From contig OY540810.1 in the NCBI GenBank assembly GCA_961205875.1, forward strand, positions 16,926,001 to 16,990,000: 64,000 nucleotides of DNA. Reading direction: 5' to 3'. A program made the position numbers and the translations under genes. The stretch comes from Sialis fuliginosa. Taxonomy: Eukaryota; Arthropoda; Insecta; Megaloptera; Sialidae. Shown piece after piece: positions 47,079 through 59,365 of the stretch; position 1 is the first letter of the stretch, and every line of letters starts with the position of its first letter. Under the pieces are notes generated by a model. It saw only the letters and a list, made by a program, of their open reading frames with translations, searched no databases and was not told the DNA's origin.

Positions 47079-48056
47079 TAAGTACTTAATGTAGATATAA
47101 TTTACCCTTTAAAGAAACCAATTTGGTCTTTTAGTTTAGGAAATAACTTTAAATAAATTATATACGGAAACATATAAAAAAATACGCGAACTAATGAAGA
47201 AATGCCGCGTCGGAGCGGGGCAAAGGAAACGATTCGCATGCGCTCGGTCGGCATTCGGACTCCCTCGACTCGGCCGTTGTCTTTTGATCATCAATTGTTT
47301 ATTTTGTTTTTAATAATTAACTTTTTTTAAACAGAATAAAAATTATTTGTACTTTTTGTTCTGATTCGTTTTTGTTAAGTAATTTATGTGTTGATTTGTT
47401 ATTATTACAATAATAATTAATCGCGTCTGTACTTAATTCAACTATATTTTTCAAAAATCCTAAACAATCATTCCATAGTCCACGCTAGCGAAACTGCAGG
47501 CACAGCTAGTAAATAATAAAAATAACTTACCTTAATAAAAAAAAAATACAAAATCACATTCGATGTATCACAATTTCTTGTACTACTTATATGACATTTT
47601 CTGCAATAATGCTATTTCATATAATATAAAATTTCCTTTTAAAATTATTTCGAAAACGGCCTTCCTCGCTAGAGTAATCTAAATTTAATCAGTATGTAAA
47701 TAGAATTGTGGTTTCTTTACTGAGAATATTAATTTCCTTACAATTTCTTAAAAAGTTTTAAATAAATTAACTGTATTATTCATAATTTTTATCTTACTCA
47801 TAATACCTATAAATAAATGAGTGGCTAAATGGTTATGTCAAATATAACATCAGTATACAAAATCTATATATCATATTATATAGTCTAAATCTTAGAAACG
47901 AGAAATTTTAGGGGTTTCAATCTTTTATAATGTAAGCGCCCATTAAGAAGAGATTTTTCGAAATTCAACCCCTTTATTTCATTTGATACGTATGTCTAAA
48001 TGTCTATACTAAAATAAAAATACACGCGTACCGCGATTTTACAAAGTTCAACTCTA

Positions 48057-48342
48057 ATGTCCGGTATTATAAAGGAGCTAGCAAATTTGCTAGCTAGCAA
48101 GCACTCTCAAATGAGGTATTAAACTTATATGACAGTTCTCTTTGAGTTTTTAACAGATATTTGCAAGCGCAGTAAGTACCGCTTTTACTCAAGATTAGTA
48201 AATATATGTACTTTAATTTTACTTCCTATGCATGAAATTATCTGTCAAAAACTCCGGTAAAACTGTCATATAAGTTTGATACCCCATTTGAATGTGCTTG
48301 CTAGCTAGCAAATTTTGATAGCTCCTTTATAATACCGGACAT
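48057..48342. mobile_element. TGTCCGG-family MITE, unit 2
   Basis: Array copy of 43114-43399 with the same terminal inverted repeats. Confidence 0.8.
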
Positions 48343-50393
48343 AACAGGGTTAAAAATTGTTCCATCTAACAGTATAGATTTTATAAATTATAAAAACGTT
48401 CATAAAAAAATGAAAATAACCCGTATGAAGCCACAGATGGGTAGCTATTTTAATAATAAGCACAAGATTTTTTTACGCGACAAGATCGACACTTCAATTA
48501 GAGAAACCTAAATGAGACGAGACATACTTGATTCTCGTGTACAGCCCTTTATACGTGAACTTTTCTTCTTTTATAAATAATTGTTACTAACATAAGTACA
48601 TATTGTGCATATACATAATTTTTCTTCTAAATACGATAACCTAACAAATAACAATCCTAACATTAGGTACATAAATGCTATTTTTAAATAACAATAAAAC
48701 AAAGAGTAAATAAACAATTTTTATAATAAAGTATATCTTTATTTTATTTAAAAAATATAACAATATAAAGATAATTTCCAAAAATGTAAGTACGTAGTTT
48801 TATATATGACATAGACATAGAGCATGGACCACGTATTATTTTTAACATAGTAAGAGAGATGCAGTAGCATTTGGGATATATTTATCTCTTTTTCTAATAA
48901 AAATGAAATAGATACTCCTGTTTAAAAAAAAAACAAGTATACGAGTATATCCCAAATATTCTAAAACATAATTTGTTGTCGCGGGCCGAACATAAGAGCG
49001 CGGCGGGCCGCAGGTTGGCCAGCCCTTATATTGCATTTAAAATAATAATTTAAGGTGCAAAATAAGGGGAAAGGTCTGGTGAAAAGTTGTAACAATTTTT
49101 GCAATGTTTGCAAAGATGTATGAAATTTAGTACTAAAACTTCACTATTTTTTCAAATCACGCTTAGTTAGCAAACGGAACTTAACGAATATTTGTTTTAA
49201 ACAATTTTGTTGAGACGTTATCTTTGAGAATATATGAGTACATTTACACAGCGCTTTTATTCCGGTTTAACTATAACTAATGTAATAAAACCGTGTAAAC
49301 GGCACTTTACACCCGACATAACTAATCGGGTTTAGTTATGCTATTCCTGTTGGTCTACGGGAATAGCATAAGTAAACCGGAATAGAGCAAGAATAAAAAT
49401 GCGTGTAAACTGCATGAACATAGTTTTACCTATTTAGCCAACCTAAAAAAATATAAGTATATACGGAGTAAAGGGATTTCATCGTAATGCACTTCGCATC
49501 AACATTTGAAAAAGCGTCGTTAGTTAAAATATGGTTAAAACACCTGAAACGAAGAGATGGAAAACAAAAGAAACGTGATTCGTGAGACATAAAAGAGACG
49601 AAATATTTTTGAGATTTCTTGTTGGTACACCATCGAATTTAAAATTTAAAATTTAAAAATTGTTCTCCGATTTCAAAATTTTAAATTTATCTTTGCGTTT
49701 CAGGTCTGTCTGTCTGTATATGATGGCTCTATTATATTTAGCACCCTACAACCTCCCACAATAAGGTCCATATTTAATTTCGTCGTCAAAGCTACGGCCG
49801 CGGAAGTTGTGAATTGTTAAGTGGAGTATTGTAAAAATATTTTTTTTAAATATTGTTACTTCAAAACCGGACCTTAGATGGGACTAATATTTTAGATATG
49901 AATAAACATCCCGAGACAAGTGTTAAATATGCAAAAATATTCAGGGCATTCCATTTGTCTGTCTGTCTGTCCGTCAGTGCACTTATAACTCGAGAACCAC
50001 TTATCATGACTTATCCGATTTACGTGTTTTTTTTAAATTCATAGATATGTTCTCTGGTCAGGTTATAGGATATATTTTTTACGTTAGGTAACATAAGGAA
50101 TAATTAGTTACGATAATAGTAAATCAAGTTGGAAAAAGTTTGCCGCCAGCGCGCTCTTTTGCAATACGCTGCCTAAACCGTTAAATATTGAACAAAATAA
50201 GGTAGTCAGAATTTGTGTAGAATCAAAAGATCTAAAATAAAGTCTGGATACCATATACCTAACATTTATATTTAAGCCACAACGACTGCTTTTATGTTAC
50301 ACACATTTTTTTTTAATGTTTGAGTTCTGTTTACGTGGACTTATGACCGGCAAAACATTAATCCTTATCGAAATAAATGATTTCATCGTCATA

Positions 50394-52021
50394 CACTACC
50401 GCTCAAAAGTTTCCGGGCAGTGATAATTTTTGATGAAAATACTTATAAAACTGAAATTATTTTAAAACTATTGAACTTTTTTGATTATATAAAGTGTATT
50501 AAGGATATATTGATGAAATAAAACAGTTTTAGCAATATATTTTTTATTTCAAAATCAATAAAGCTTATACATGTCTTTCATCGAAAAAACCACCTTTTAC
50601 TTTTACAATTTTCTCAGTTATTCTCGGCATTCGTTCTATTAATTTTTGGATGGTTTCTGGTTTTATATTCTTCCAGGCTTCTTGTAAAATGTTCCAGAGA
50701 TGATCCTTTGATGTAGGACAGTGTTTTCTTACCTCCCGATCCAATTCATCCCAAAGGAGCTCTATAGGGTTAAGATCAGGTGATTGAGCCGGCCAATCCA
50801 TATTTTTGAGCGTGCCGTTATCTTCCTTTTCAACAAGGTAACTCCTACAGAGCTTAGAAGCATGTTTTGGGTCGTTATCCTGCATGAATATAAACCCAGG
50901 ACCAATTAACCGCAATCCTGAAGGAACAGCATTCTCTTCTAATATTTGTTTATAGTCCTCTTTCTTCATAATTCCATCTATTCGAATGAGATCTCCAACT
51001 CCCGCAGAAGAAAAACACCCCCAGACCATAACAGACCCCCCACCATGCTTCACAGTTGGCACTACACAAGCAGGAATCATGTTTTCTTTTTCCGTTCGTC
51101 TCACGTAAACGCGTCTTTTTTGCCCGAACACTTCAAACTTAGATTCGTCTGTCCATAGTACATTTCCCCAGTCCTCAACTGTGAAATTCTGGTGATCTTG
51201 TCCCCACTTCATCCTTTTAATTTTATTTTGATGTCGTAGTAATGGTTTTTTTACCGCAATTCGTCCTTTTAGGTTCCACTTGTAAAGCCGTCTTTTTACT
51301 GTTGATACAGAAACACCTTTAGTATGAGAATTGTTGAATGCAGCGCGTATTTGAGGTGCTGTCAATCGTCGATTTCTCTTGCATATTACTTTAATAGTCA
51401 TATCCTCAGCGGCTGTCGTACATTTAGGCCTTCCATTTCGTTTTTTGGTCGTGTTAAGGCCTGTCGACCTAAACCGAACGATTGTGTCATGCACTGTCGA
51501 CTTCGGTATTTTTAATTTTTCAGTAATATCTCGTTCTGAATATCCTTCAGCATGCAAAGTTATCACCGAAGATCGTTTTTCAACACTCAAATCCTTTGAT
51601 TTTTCCATCACAAACGATTATTATAAGATTTTAGCACAATTATGATGTCCTTTCAGAAGTACAACAACAACTGAAGGAATAAGGGTTGTGGTCAGCTTTT
51701 ATACCCCCTAAGCTATCAAATCTACCTGGTAGTGATTAATTTTATTCTCAAATCCTAAGTAATCCGAAATTGTTGTGAATCAGAGAAGATTAACTGTTAA
51801 AATGTACAAACGTTAAATTCGACGAAAAATGATATTTGGTGTATTTTTACCTGAATTTCAGTAATCTTCAAAGAGGTTGCAAAAATAAATACCAAACATT
51901 AAATTTTAATAGTTTTGTGTAAGTACTGAACCATTAAAGTGTACTTATATAGTCAAAATAATTCAAAAAATCAAATAAAATATGATGTCTGTAAGTGCCC
52001 GGAAACTTTTGAGCGGTAGTG
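50394..52021 (-). mobile_element. Tc1-like DD38E transposon, unit 3
   Basis: Third array copy of the 1628-bp element, with the same TA flanks and 26-bp terminal repeats. Confidence 0.92.
50565..51611 (-). CDS. Tc1/mariner transposase, DD38E type, unit 3
   Basis: 348 aa, identical to the transposases of units 1 and 2; intact frame and catalytic residues. Confidence 0.93.
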   Translation of the reverse strand: MMEKSKDLSVEKRSSVITLHAEGYSERDITEKLKIPKSTVHDTIVRFRSTGLNTTKKRNGRPKCTTAAEDMTIKVICKRNRRLTAPQIRAAFNNSHTKGVSVSTVKRRLYKWNLKGRIAVKKPLLRHQNKIKRMKWGQDHQNFTVEDWGNVLWTDESKFEVFGQKRRVYVRRTEKENMIPACVVPTVKHGGGSVMVWGCFSSAGVGDLIRIDGIMKKEDYKQILEENAVPSGLRLIGPGFIFMQDNDPKHASKLCRSYLVEKEDNGTLKNMDWPAQSPDLNPIELLWDELDREVRKHCPTSKDHLWNILQEAWKNIKPETIQKLIERMPRITEKIVKVKGGFFDERHV

Positions 52022-52999
52022 TAAGTACTTAATGTAGATATAATTTACCCTTTAAAGAAACCAATTTGGTCTTTTAGTTTAGGAAATAACTTTAAATAAA
52101 TTATATACGGAAACATATAAAAAAATACGCGAACTAATGAAGAAATGCCGCGTCGGAGCGGGGCAAAGGAAACGATTCGCATGCGCTCGGTCGGCATTCG
52201 GACTCCCTCGACTCGGCCGTTGTCTTTTGATCATCAATTGTTTATTTTGTTTTTAATAATTAACTTTTTTTAAACAGAATAAAAATTATTTGTACTTTTT
52301 GTTCTGATTCGTTTTTGTTAAGTAATTTATGTGTTGATTTGTTATTATTACAATAATAATTAATCGCGTCTGTACTTAATTCAACTATATTTTTCAAAAA
52401 TCCTAAACAATCATTCCATAGTCCACGCTAGCGAAACTGCAGGCACAGCTAGTAAATAATAAAAATAACTTACCTTAATAAAAAAAAAATACAAAATCAC
52501 ATTCGATGTATCACAATTTCTTGTACTACTTATATGACATTTTCTGCAATAATGCTATTTCATATAATATAAAATTTCCTTTTAAAATTATTTCGAAAAC
52601 GGCCTTCCTCGCTAGAGTAATCTAAATTTAATCAGTATGTAAATAGAATTGTGGTTTCTTTACTGAGAATATTAATTTCCTTACAATTTCTTAAAAAGTT
52701 TTAAATAAATTAACTGTATTATTCATAATTTTTATCTTACTCATAATACCTATAAATAAATGAGTGGCTAAATGGTTATGTCAAATATAACATCAGTATA
52801 CAAAATCTATATATCATATTATATAGTCTAAATCTTAGAAACGAGAAATTTTAGGGGTTTCAATCTTTTATAATGTAAGCGCCCATTAAGAAGAGATTTT
52901 TCGAAATTCAACCCCTTTATTTCATTTGATACGTATGTCTAAATGTCTATACTAAAATAAAAATACACGCGTACCGCGATTTTACAAAGTTCAACTCTA

Positions 53000-53285
53000 A
53001 TGTCCGGTATTATAAAGGAGCTAGCAAATTTGCTAGCTAGCAAGCACTCTCAAATGAGGTATTAAACTTATATGACAGTTCTCTTTGAGTTTTTAACAGA
53101 TATTTGCAAGCGCAGTAAGTACCGCTTTTACTCAAGATTAGTAAATATATGTACTTTAATTTTACTTCCTATGCATGAAATTATCTGTCAAAAACTCCGG
53201 TAAAACTGTCATATAAGTTTGATACCCCATTTGAATGTGCTTGCTAGCTAGCAAATTTTGATAGCTCCTTTATAATACCGGACAT
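53000..53285. mobile_element. TGTCCGG-family MITE, unit 3
   Basis: Array copy of 43114-43399 with the same terminal inverted repeats. Confidence 0.8.
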
Positions 53286-54178
53286 AACAGGGTTAAAAAT
53301 TGTTCCATCTAACAGTATAGATTTTATAAATTATAAAAACGTTCATAAAAAAATGAAAATAACCCGTATGAAGCCACAGATGGGTAGCTATTTTAATAAT
53401 AAGCACAAGATTTTTTTACGCGACAAGATCGACACTTCAATTAGAGAAACCTAAATGAGACGAGACATACTTGATTCTCGTGTACAGCCCTTTATACGTG
53501 AACTTTTCTTCTTTTATAAATAATTGTTACTAACATAAGTACATATTGTGCATATACATAATTTTTCTTCTAAATACGATAACCTAACAAATAACAATCC
53601 TAACATTAGGTACATAAATGCTATTTTTAAATAACAATAAAACAAAGAGTAAATAAACAATTTTTATAATAAAGTATATCTTTATTTTATTTAAAAAATA
53701 TAACAATATAAAGATAATTTCCAAAAATGTAAGTACGTAGTTTTATATATGACATAGACATAGAGCATGGACCACGTATTATTTTTAACATAGTAAGAGA
53801 GATGCAGTAGCATTTGGGATATATTTATCTCTTTTTCTAATAAAAATGAAATAGATACTCCTGTTTAAAAAAAAAACAAGTATACGAGTATATCCCAAAT
53901 ATTCTAAAACATAATTTGTTGTCGCGGGCCGAACATAAGAGCGCGGCGGGCCGCAGGTTGGCCAGCCCTTATATTGCATTTAAAATAATAATTTAAGGTG
54001 CAAAATAAGGGGAAAGGTCTGGTGAAAAGTTGTAACAATTTTTGCAATGTTTGCAAAGATGTATGAAATTTAGTACTAAAACTTCACTATTTTTTCAAAT
54101 CACGCTTAGTTAGCAAACGGAACTTAACGAATATTTGTTTTAAACAATTTTGTTGAGACGTTATCTTTGAGAATATAT

Positions 54179-54722
54179 GAGTACATTTACACAGCGCTTT
54201 TATTCCGGTTTAACTATAACTAATGTAATAAAACCGTGTAAACGGCACTTTACACCCGACATAACTAATCGGGTTTAGTTATGCTATTCCTGTTGGTCTA
54301 CGGGAATAGCATAAGTAAACCGGAATAGAGCAAGAATAAAAATGCGTGTAAACTGCATGAACATAGTTTTACCTATTTAGCCAACCTAAAAAAATATAAG
54401 TATATACGGAGTAAAGGGATTTCATCGTAATGCACTTCGCATCAACATTTGAAAAAGCGTCGTTAGTTAAAATATGGTTAAAACACCTGAAACGAAGAGA
54501 TGGAAAACAAAAGAAACGTGATTCGTGAGACATAAAAGAGACGAAATATTTTTGAGATTTCTTGTTGGTACACCATCGAATTTATAGCGTATTTCAAATC
54601 GGAATTATAATTCCAGCTGATGTCGCTTATTCTCGTATGTGTAAACAGCATCACTTGAAACGGTTTAACTACATCGGTTATAATAAAACCGGAATAACGG
54701 CGCTGTGTAAACGTACTCTATG
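54179..54722. repeat. Foldback element spanning the right edge of the array
   Basis: Left end GAGTACATTTACACAGCGC, followed by TTATTCCGGTTTAACTATAA. Right end, inverted, GCGCTGTGTAAACGTACTC, preceded by an inverted match to the same arm. It is complete only here: in units 1 and 2 the element is cut at unit offset 4930 and joined to the next unit. Non-coding. Confidence 0.75.
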
Positions 54723-55065
54723 TTACGAACAGTGTATTCCAAGTTGACTAATCCGTAAGAAAAACAATTGGTAAATTAGAAGTGTTGTAGTAGTTTTATA
54801 TTATATTATTATATTTTGAAATGCGGCCTAACTGATAAATTTTAAATTAGTCACTATTGACTAATTTAAAATGTATCAGTTAGTTTTATGACGGCATTTC
54901 AAAATGCACCAAAGCTACGTCGTTATATTTGTACAAATACTACTACAAAACGTTCTAAATTCATTAAATGTTAAATAGTTAGGGCAGAAGTTGAAAAGTG
55001 TGAAGATCTAGCAGTAAAAAATATAAATAGATTAAAAGTAAAAGGTTAAGTGGTCTTTTGTAGTT
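54723..55065. other. Spacer downstream of the MADF-BESS gene
   Basis: Contains a hairpin (ACTGATAAATTTTAAATTAG at 54831 facing CTAATTTAAAATGTATCAGT at 54861), flanked by TTTTGAAATGC and GCATTTCAAAA, so a small palindromic repeat at about 54814-54905. No gene seen. Confidence 0.5.
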
Positions 55066-58000
55066 CTAAGAAGAATGCGTAGAATTGGATGAAGAGGTCG
55101 GTTTGGCTTCAGTTGTAGATAATGGGTTCACTAAGGAAGATTGGCCGAAAACTGTTTCACTGAAAAAATTCGACGAGGTTGCCGGTGATACGTATTCGTA
55201 TTTACCCATTTCTGCGTCGAAAATAAGTTCGTTGATATCACGTTCAACAAGAGCTCGGGTTCTTCCTTGAAACTGACCTAGTTTATTGGCCATGTATTGG
55301 GCGTACATCATATTAGAATCTTCTTGTGTTGGTTGTTCTATAATGTTAAAAATTGGGTTAGTTTCAAATCTAATTTATTAAATGGAAATCGAGTTATTCT
55401 GTCAACTAATAAGGGAAAATCTTGAACCCGTAAATTAAAATAATTATGAAACTTTGGAAATAGTTAGAAAAGGTCGAGGTAATAAATATTAAAGCAATTA
55501 TTGTAAATAACTTTTGTTTATATCTGTTACCGTTTGAGAATAAAATAAAATACGAAAAATGATCTAAAATTCAAGGAGTGATTGCACTTCCTTAGAGCCG
55601 TTCACACGACGCCGTAACGGTTTTTTCTTGTGCGCCTATTTTAAATTACCGTAGCAAAAAAAATATCTGCGTTTTTTGCTTCGACGTCCTCTATACCCAA
55701 AGTACTATATAAATAATTTATGAATTTACAGGTTCATTTAGTGGGACTTATTTCTGCTGGTAGATGATAGACCTTTTTGGCGTTCACATAAACTAGAAAA
55801 TAAGACACTTTACTTTTTCGAGTTAAAATGTCATAAACATTAAGTAGATCAACCACAAAAAAATGTTGTCAGAAATTACTTCTGCGTACTGTTAAAACAA
55901 TATACTTGATAATTTTGTACAAAATTTGAAAATAAATCGGTCGGGATATATTTTACATAGAAAAATATATATTATCTCTCATTAGCTCAGTCCTTCTCCC
56001 CACCTCCCTCACCTCCCTGAAGAATTTTCTGCAGATGTCCCTGAAAATATGCATAATTTATTTTATATAATACCTTTAATAGAAGAGATATCGAAAAAAT
56101 GAGTATTATTAAGATTGGATGTAGCTGATCCTGACGTGCATCTCCTTTGTTTAATCCTTTGAATCAAACTAAGAACCTCCACGCGGAACTGGAGTTTTTC
56201 ATCCTCCGACATTGTATTAACCGAATGTGATATTGATATGAAAAATGCGTCGTCTTCATTCGTTCTTTGCGATTTGAGTATTGGTCGTTTTTCTTCTATT
56301 ATTTCATCAGTTATTCTTTTTTTATTACGTCGAATAACATTCGGACTTATTTGCCTAGTTCTTTTTTGGGTTTCGGCATCTATATTGAATTTAGTGTCGG
56401 AATGTGTATTGGTTTCTCTATCATCTTGACATTTGAGTAAGAATTTTATATATTGGTGATACAAATATGGCTTAACGGCTTTGAATTCTGCTCTGTTTCT
56501 CATTGAGCGTAGAAAGGCGTCTCTTAGGTTTTGCCATTTTGATATTATACTGTCTCCTATAAAACAATAATTATTTTAAAATGATAGATATCTAGAAAAT
56601 TGATACAATTTTTAATTTTAGATCCCGTTAAAACTATATGATTTTTGTATTATGTTTTCACTTTTTTTCACATTTGATTTGTTCAGAATAAATATTCATA
56701 CATTATATTGGTCAATCAGTACAAATTTTACAGTAACAGCTTGATGATTTAACAATAGATGCTGAACCGACTAACCACAATGTAAATATAAATTGTGTTG
56801 GGTTAGTTTTGATTCAATTTATTATTATCTTGTATTTAAGTAATTATTATACGTTCTGTGATTAGTGAGTAAAATATCAGGATCTTGGCCATTTTTCTCC
56901 GGTATCGATACCGATATTGGTGCAAATAATATCGGTATTTATAAATGAGTATTAAAATATGTTTCATAACTGTTATAGAGCTAATTTTTATCTGCCCCAG
57001 CTAATTCAACCGTAAAATATTGGTTTGTTGAGTTTCGTCGGACCGTATGAGCACAAATAATGCACCACGTTCAGAAAGGTCAAATGAGGCAGTTATTTCA
57101 GAAAAAAATCGAAAAATTCGTGAAATTGTGTTGAGTGACCGCAAAGTGAAATTGAGTGAGCTAGCTAACATCATAGGAATCACAAAGGAACATACTGGTC
57201 ATATCCTTCATAAATGTTTACCTACATATGAAAAAGCTTTGCGCGCGATGGGTACCGTTTTTTTAACAATTAAACAAAATATGAACGTGTTATCGAGGAC
57301 CCTTTCCTATCAGAAGAATATAAAAATTTTAACAATTTTATTAAATAAAAATTTTCGCCACAGTTGTCTTCTTGGACAACAACAAAAGAAAGCTAGTTGA
57401 CTTGTCGTGTCGGGCCCCCGTTTGCCCCGGGCTCCCAGGAAAAAGCTGATATAAATAATTAATTAATTTTAAAGAAACATTTATTACGTAAAAAATAGCC
57501 AATAACATTAACCAATGACGCATTACACATTCAGTAGGCATATTAGGCAACTGCCTAGGATCCTAAAGTAAAAGGAGACCCCGAGCTGAGAAAATAAGTA
57601 CAAAAATTGTATGTAGGTATGTTTGAAGATTTTTTTTGCTCTTCAAATAATTTTTACGAAAAAATGATTTTTTTATTATATTATATATAATAGGGTGACC
57701 ATTTTATTGAGAGGGCAATGCAGGACGGTCTTTTTCTGGGACTGGCTAAAAAACATTTTTTTTAAATGCTGGACGAATGGTCACCCTAGTTTCTAGAGGG
57801 TATAATTTTGTTAACAACATAATTATGAGCGACGAAGCACATTTTCAATTGCATGGCGAGACGAATAAACAAAATTTGCGTTTCTGCCAGACTAGAATTT
57901 TTCATGGAGGTAACCTAAAGTCGCATGGGGTTCTTAGGAGGTAACGATGGGGTATGCCTAAATTAGGTATGTCATATGAAAACCACATAAATATGCCTAA

Positions 58001-58750
58001 AAGTGGATGTAAAATAACTCTCATTGTCAGCGTATTTATTATTTCGTAACATACATATATACCCACCGAATAATAGTATATAATATCTATATATCATGAG
58101 GTGCAGTCTGATTATTCTCAGGAAATAATCTGGTGTAAACATCCGTATCCCGTTGAAATATCGTTTTCAAAAATAGGAGGTTTTGTTCCCAAACAAAAAT
58201 TAATCTAAAATATAAAATTTCACCCTTCTACAATTTGTCGTATTTGAGTTTCTACAGACAGATCCACAGACACACAGACATCATGGCGAAAATAGTCAGA
58301 ATGGATTCAGGGTAGGTCATAATTCCATCAAAATCCGGAATTTGAAAAAAATCGTATATTATACCCATGTATATTGTATATGAAATACAGGGGTATAAAA
58401 AAGTAAAAAGTTTGAACAGTACTGAACTAGGCCAATTACATCGATATCGTCGTCGATCTTATCGCACGACCTTCGTGTTTATATCGGCGCAATATAAAAG
58501 AAGGAACAAATCATTATCCCCTCACTCTCTCAACTTTGTATATAAAAACATAAATGTGTATACCTATCTCGTCTTTTTCTTTTTCGCTCAAATCTTCATA
58601 TCCTTCTTCTAAAGAACTGAAAATCTCTTCCCAGCTCTTCTGTTTCAATATTCTGTCTTTATAACCATCTGTAGTTCTATCCCATATACAGGGTCTTTGT
58701 TCTACTAACTTTATTAATGTAATTAAATCGTATTTAAATAAAGAACTCAT
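55066..58750 (-). CDS. MADF-BESS domain protein (3 exons, 313 aa)
   Basis: Likely nuclear DNA-binding transcriptional regulator of the insect MADF-BESS family. Exons in transcript order: 58750-58564, 56556-56074, 55337-55066. Both introns are phase 1 with GT-AG ends and the 942-nt sum is in frame. The MADF domain spans about residues 9-105 (LIKLVEQRPCIWDRT, SWEEIF, ISKWQNLRDAFLRSM, YLYHQYIKFLLK). A basic linker (RRNKKR) follows, then a BESS motif at about 164-202 (EDDAFFISISHSVNTMSEDE), which mediates protein contacts. The C-terminus (exon 3) is Ser/Thr-rich and not recognised. An upstream in-frame ATG at 58828 would add 26 residues; I prefer 58750 because MADF domains usually begin close to the N-terminus. 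Intron 1 (2 kb) carries a mariner remnant and a MITE. Which orthologue it is cannot be told. Confidence 0.85.
57047..57944 (+). pseudogene. Decayed mariner-family transposase fragments
   Basis: Frame 57047-57400 encodes a helix-turn-helix region (RKIREIVLSDRKVKLSELAN, ITKEHTGHILHKCL) typical of mariner transposases, then loses similarity after a LRAMGTVFLTIKQ stretch. A second frame at 57825-57944 begins MSDEAHFQLHGETNKQNLRF, the first catalytic-D region. The middle is missing or replaced by repeats (including the MITE at 57691-57788), and the C-terminal catalytic residues are absent. Dead copy inside intron 1 of the oppositely oriented MADF-BESS gene. Confidence 0.7.
57691..57788. repeat. 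98-bp MITE with TAGGGTGACCAT ends
   Basis: Left end TAGGGTGACCATTTTATTG; right end, inverted, ATGGTCACCCTA. Inserted within the mariner remnant. Confidence 0.75.
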
Positions 58751-59365
58751 AACAATTAGATGACACGAATTCAATACTCCGTAAATATGGAAAGTAAACG
58801 TAAAATGACTGTCCGATAATGTCGGCATGTGCGCGTATTTGTTTACATTAAAACCTTATAATATCGGCCTTCACCCTGTCGGTCGATTTCTAGCAGTCGT
58901 TCCCATCTCTTTCGTCGTGTCGGTCGTTGTCGTGTGAACAAATTACATATATTTAATCAATGGAAAAAGTTACTGTAGGAAATATAGCTACATATTATCA
59001 TATATTAAACATACTAGTATGTTTAATATATGATATTATGTATGTATTTACCGATATTATTGACCGACAGCAAGTATCGTTTAGTATGTAAGCCACATAT
59101 AAACGACTTTTTTTTATTGTTGGTTAAAATCCAAAATTAGAGCCTTATCTATACCGTGTAGCGTAGCCGAAATTTCAATTATTAATTATTTTAATTATTT
59201 ATAGCAACATTAAAATTATTGCCTTTTTAACATAACATATCAGTTTCTTTGACTTATTTCTGATAACCCTATTTAAATCATTTTATAATTTATGCATTTA
59301 TAAAAAAAGTATTAAATTATATATAAATGACATTTAATTAATATATAATAATAGGTATATAATGA

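Larger units (their letters stand above)
39769..54584. repeat. Tandem array: three copies of a 4943-bp unit
   Basis: Units start at 39769, 44712 and 49655. Every compared landmark (transposase ORF, MITE ends, CG-rich patches, shadow ORFs) recurs at exactly +4943, and I saw no differences on spot checks. The third unit stops at 54584, 13 bp short: the two internal junctions (44699-44711 and 49642-49654) carry an extra AAATTTAAAATTT that is absent from the right edge. Each unit contains a Tc1-like element, a TGTCCGG-family MITE, a decayed Helitron-like end (CAGCTAG at unit offset about 2800), a CG-rich patch and half of a foldback element. Confidence 0.92.

Noticed and set aside
58751-58828. 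Upstream ATG of the MADF-BESS gene at 58828
   Set aside because: It would add 26 residues unlike a MADF N-terminus; kept only as an alternative.
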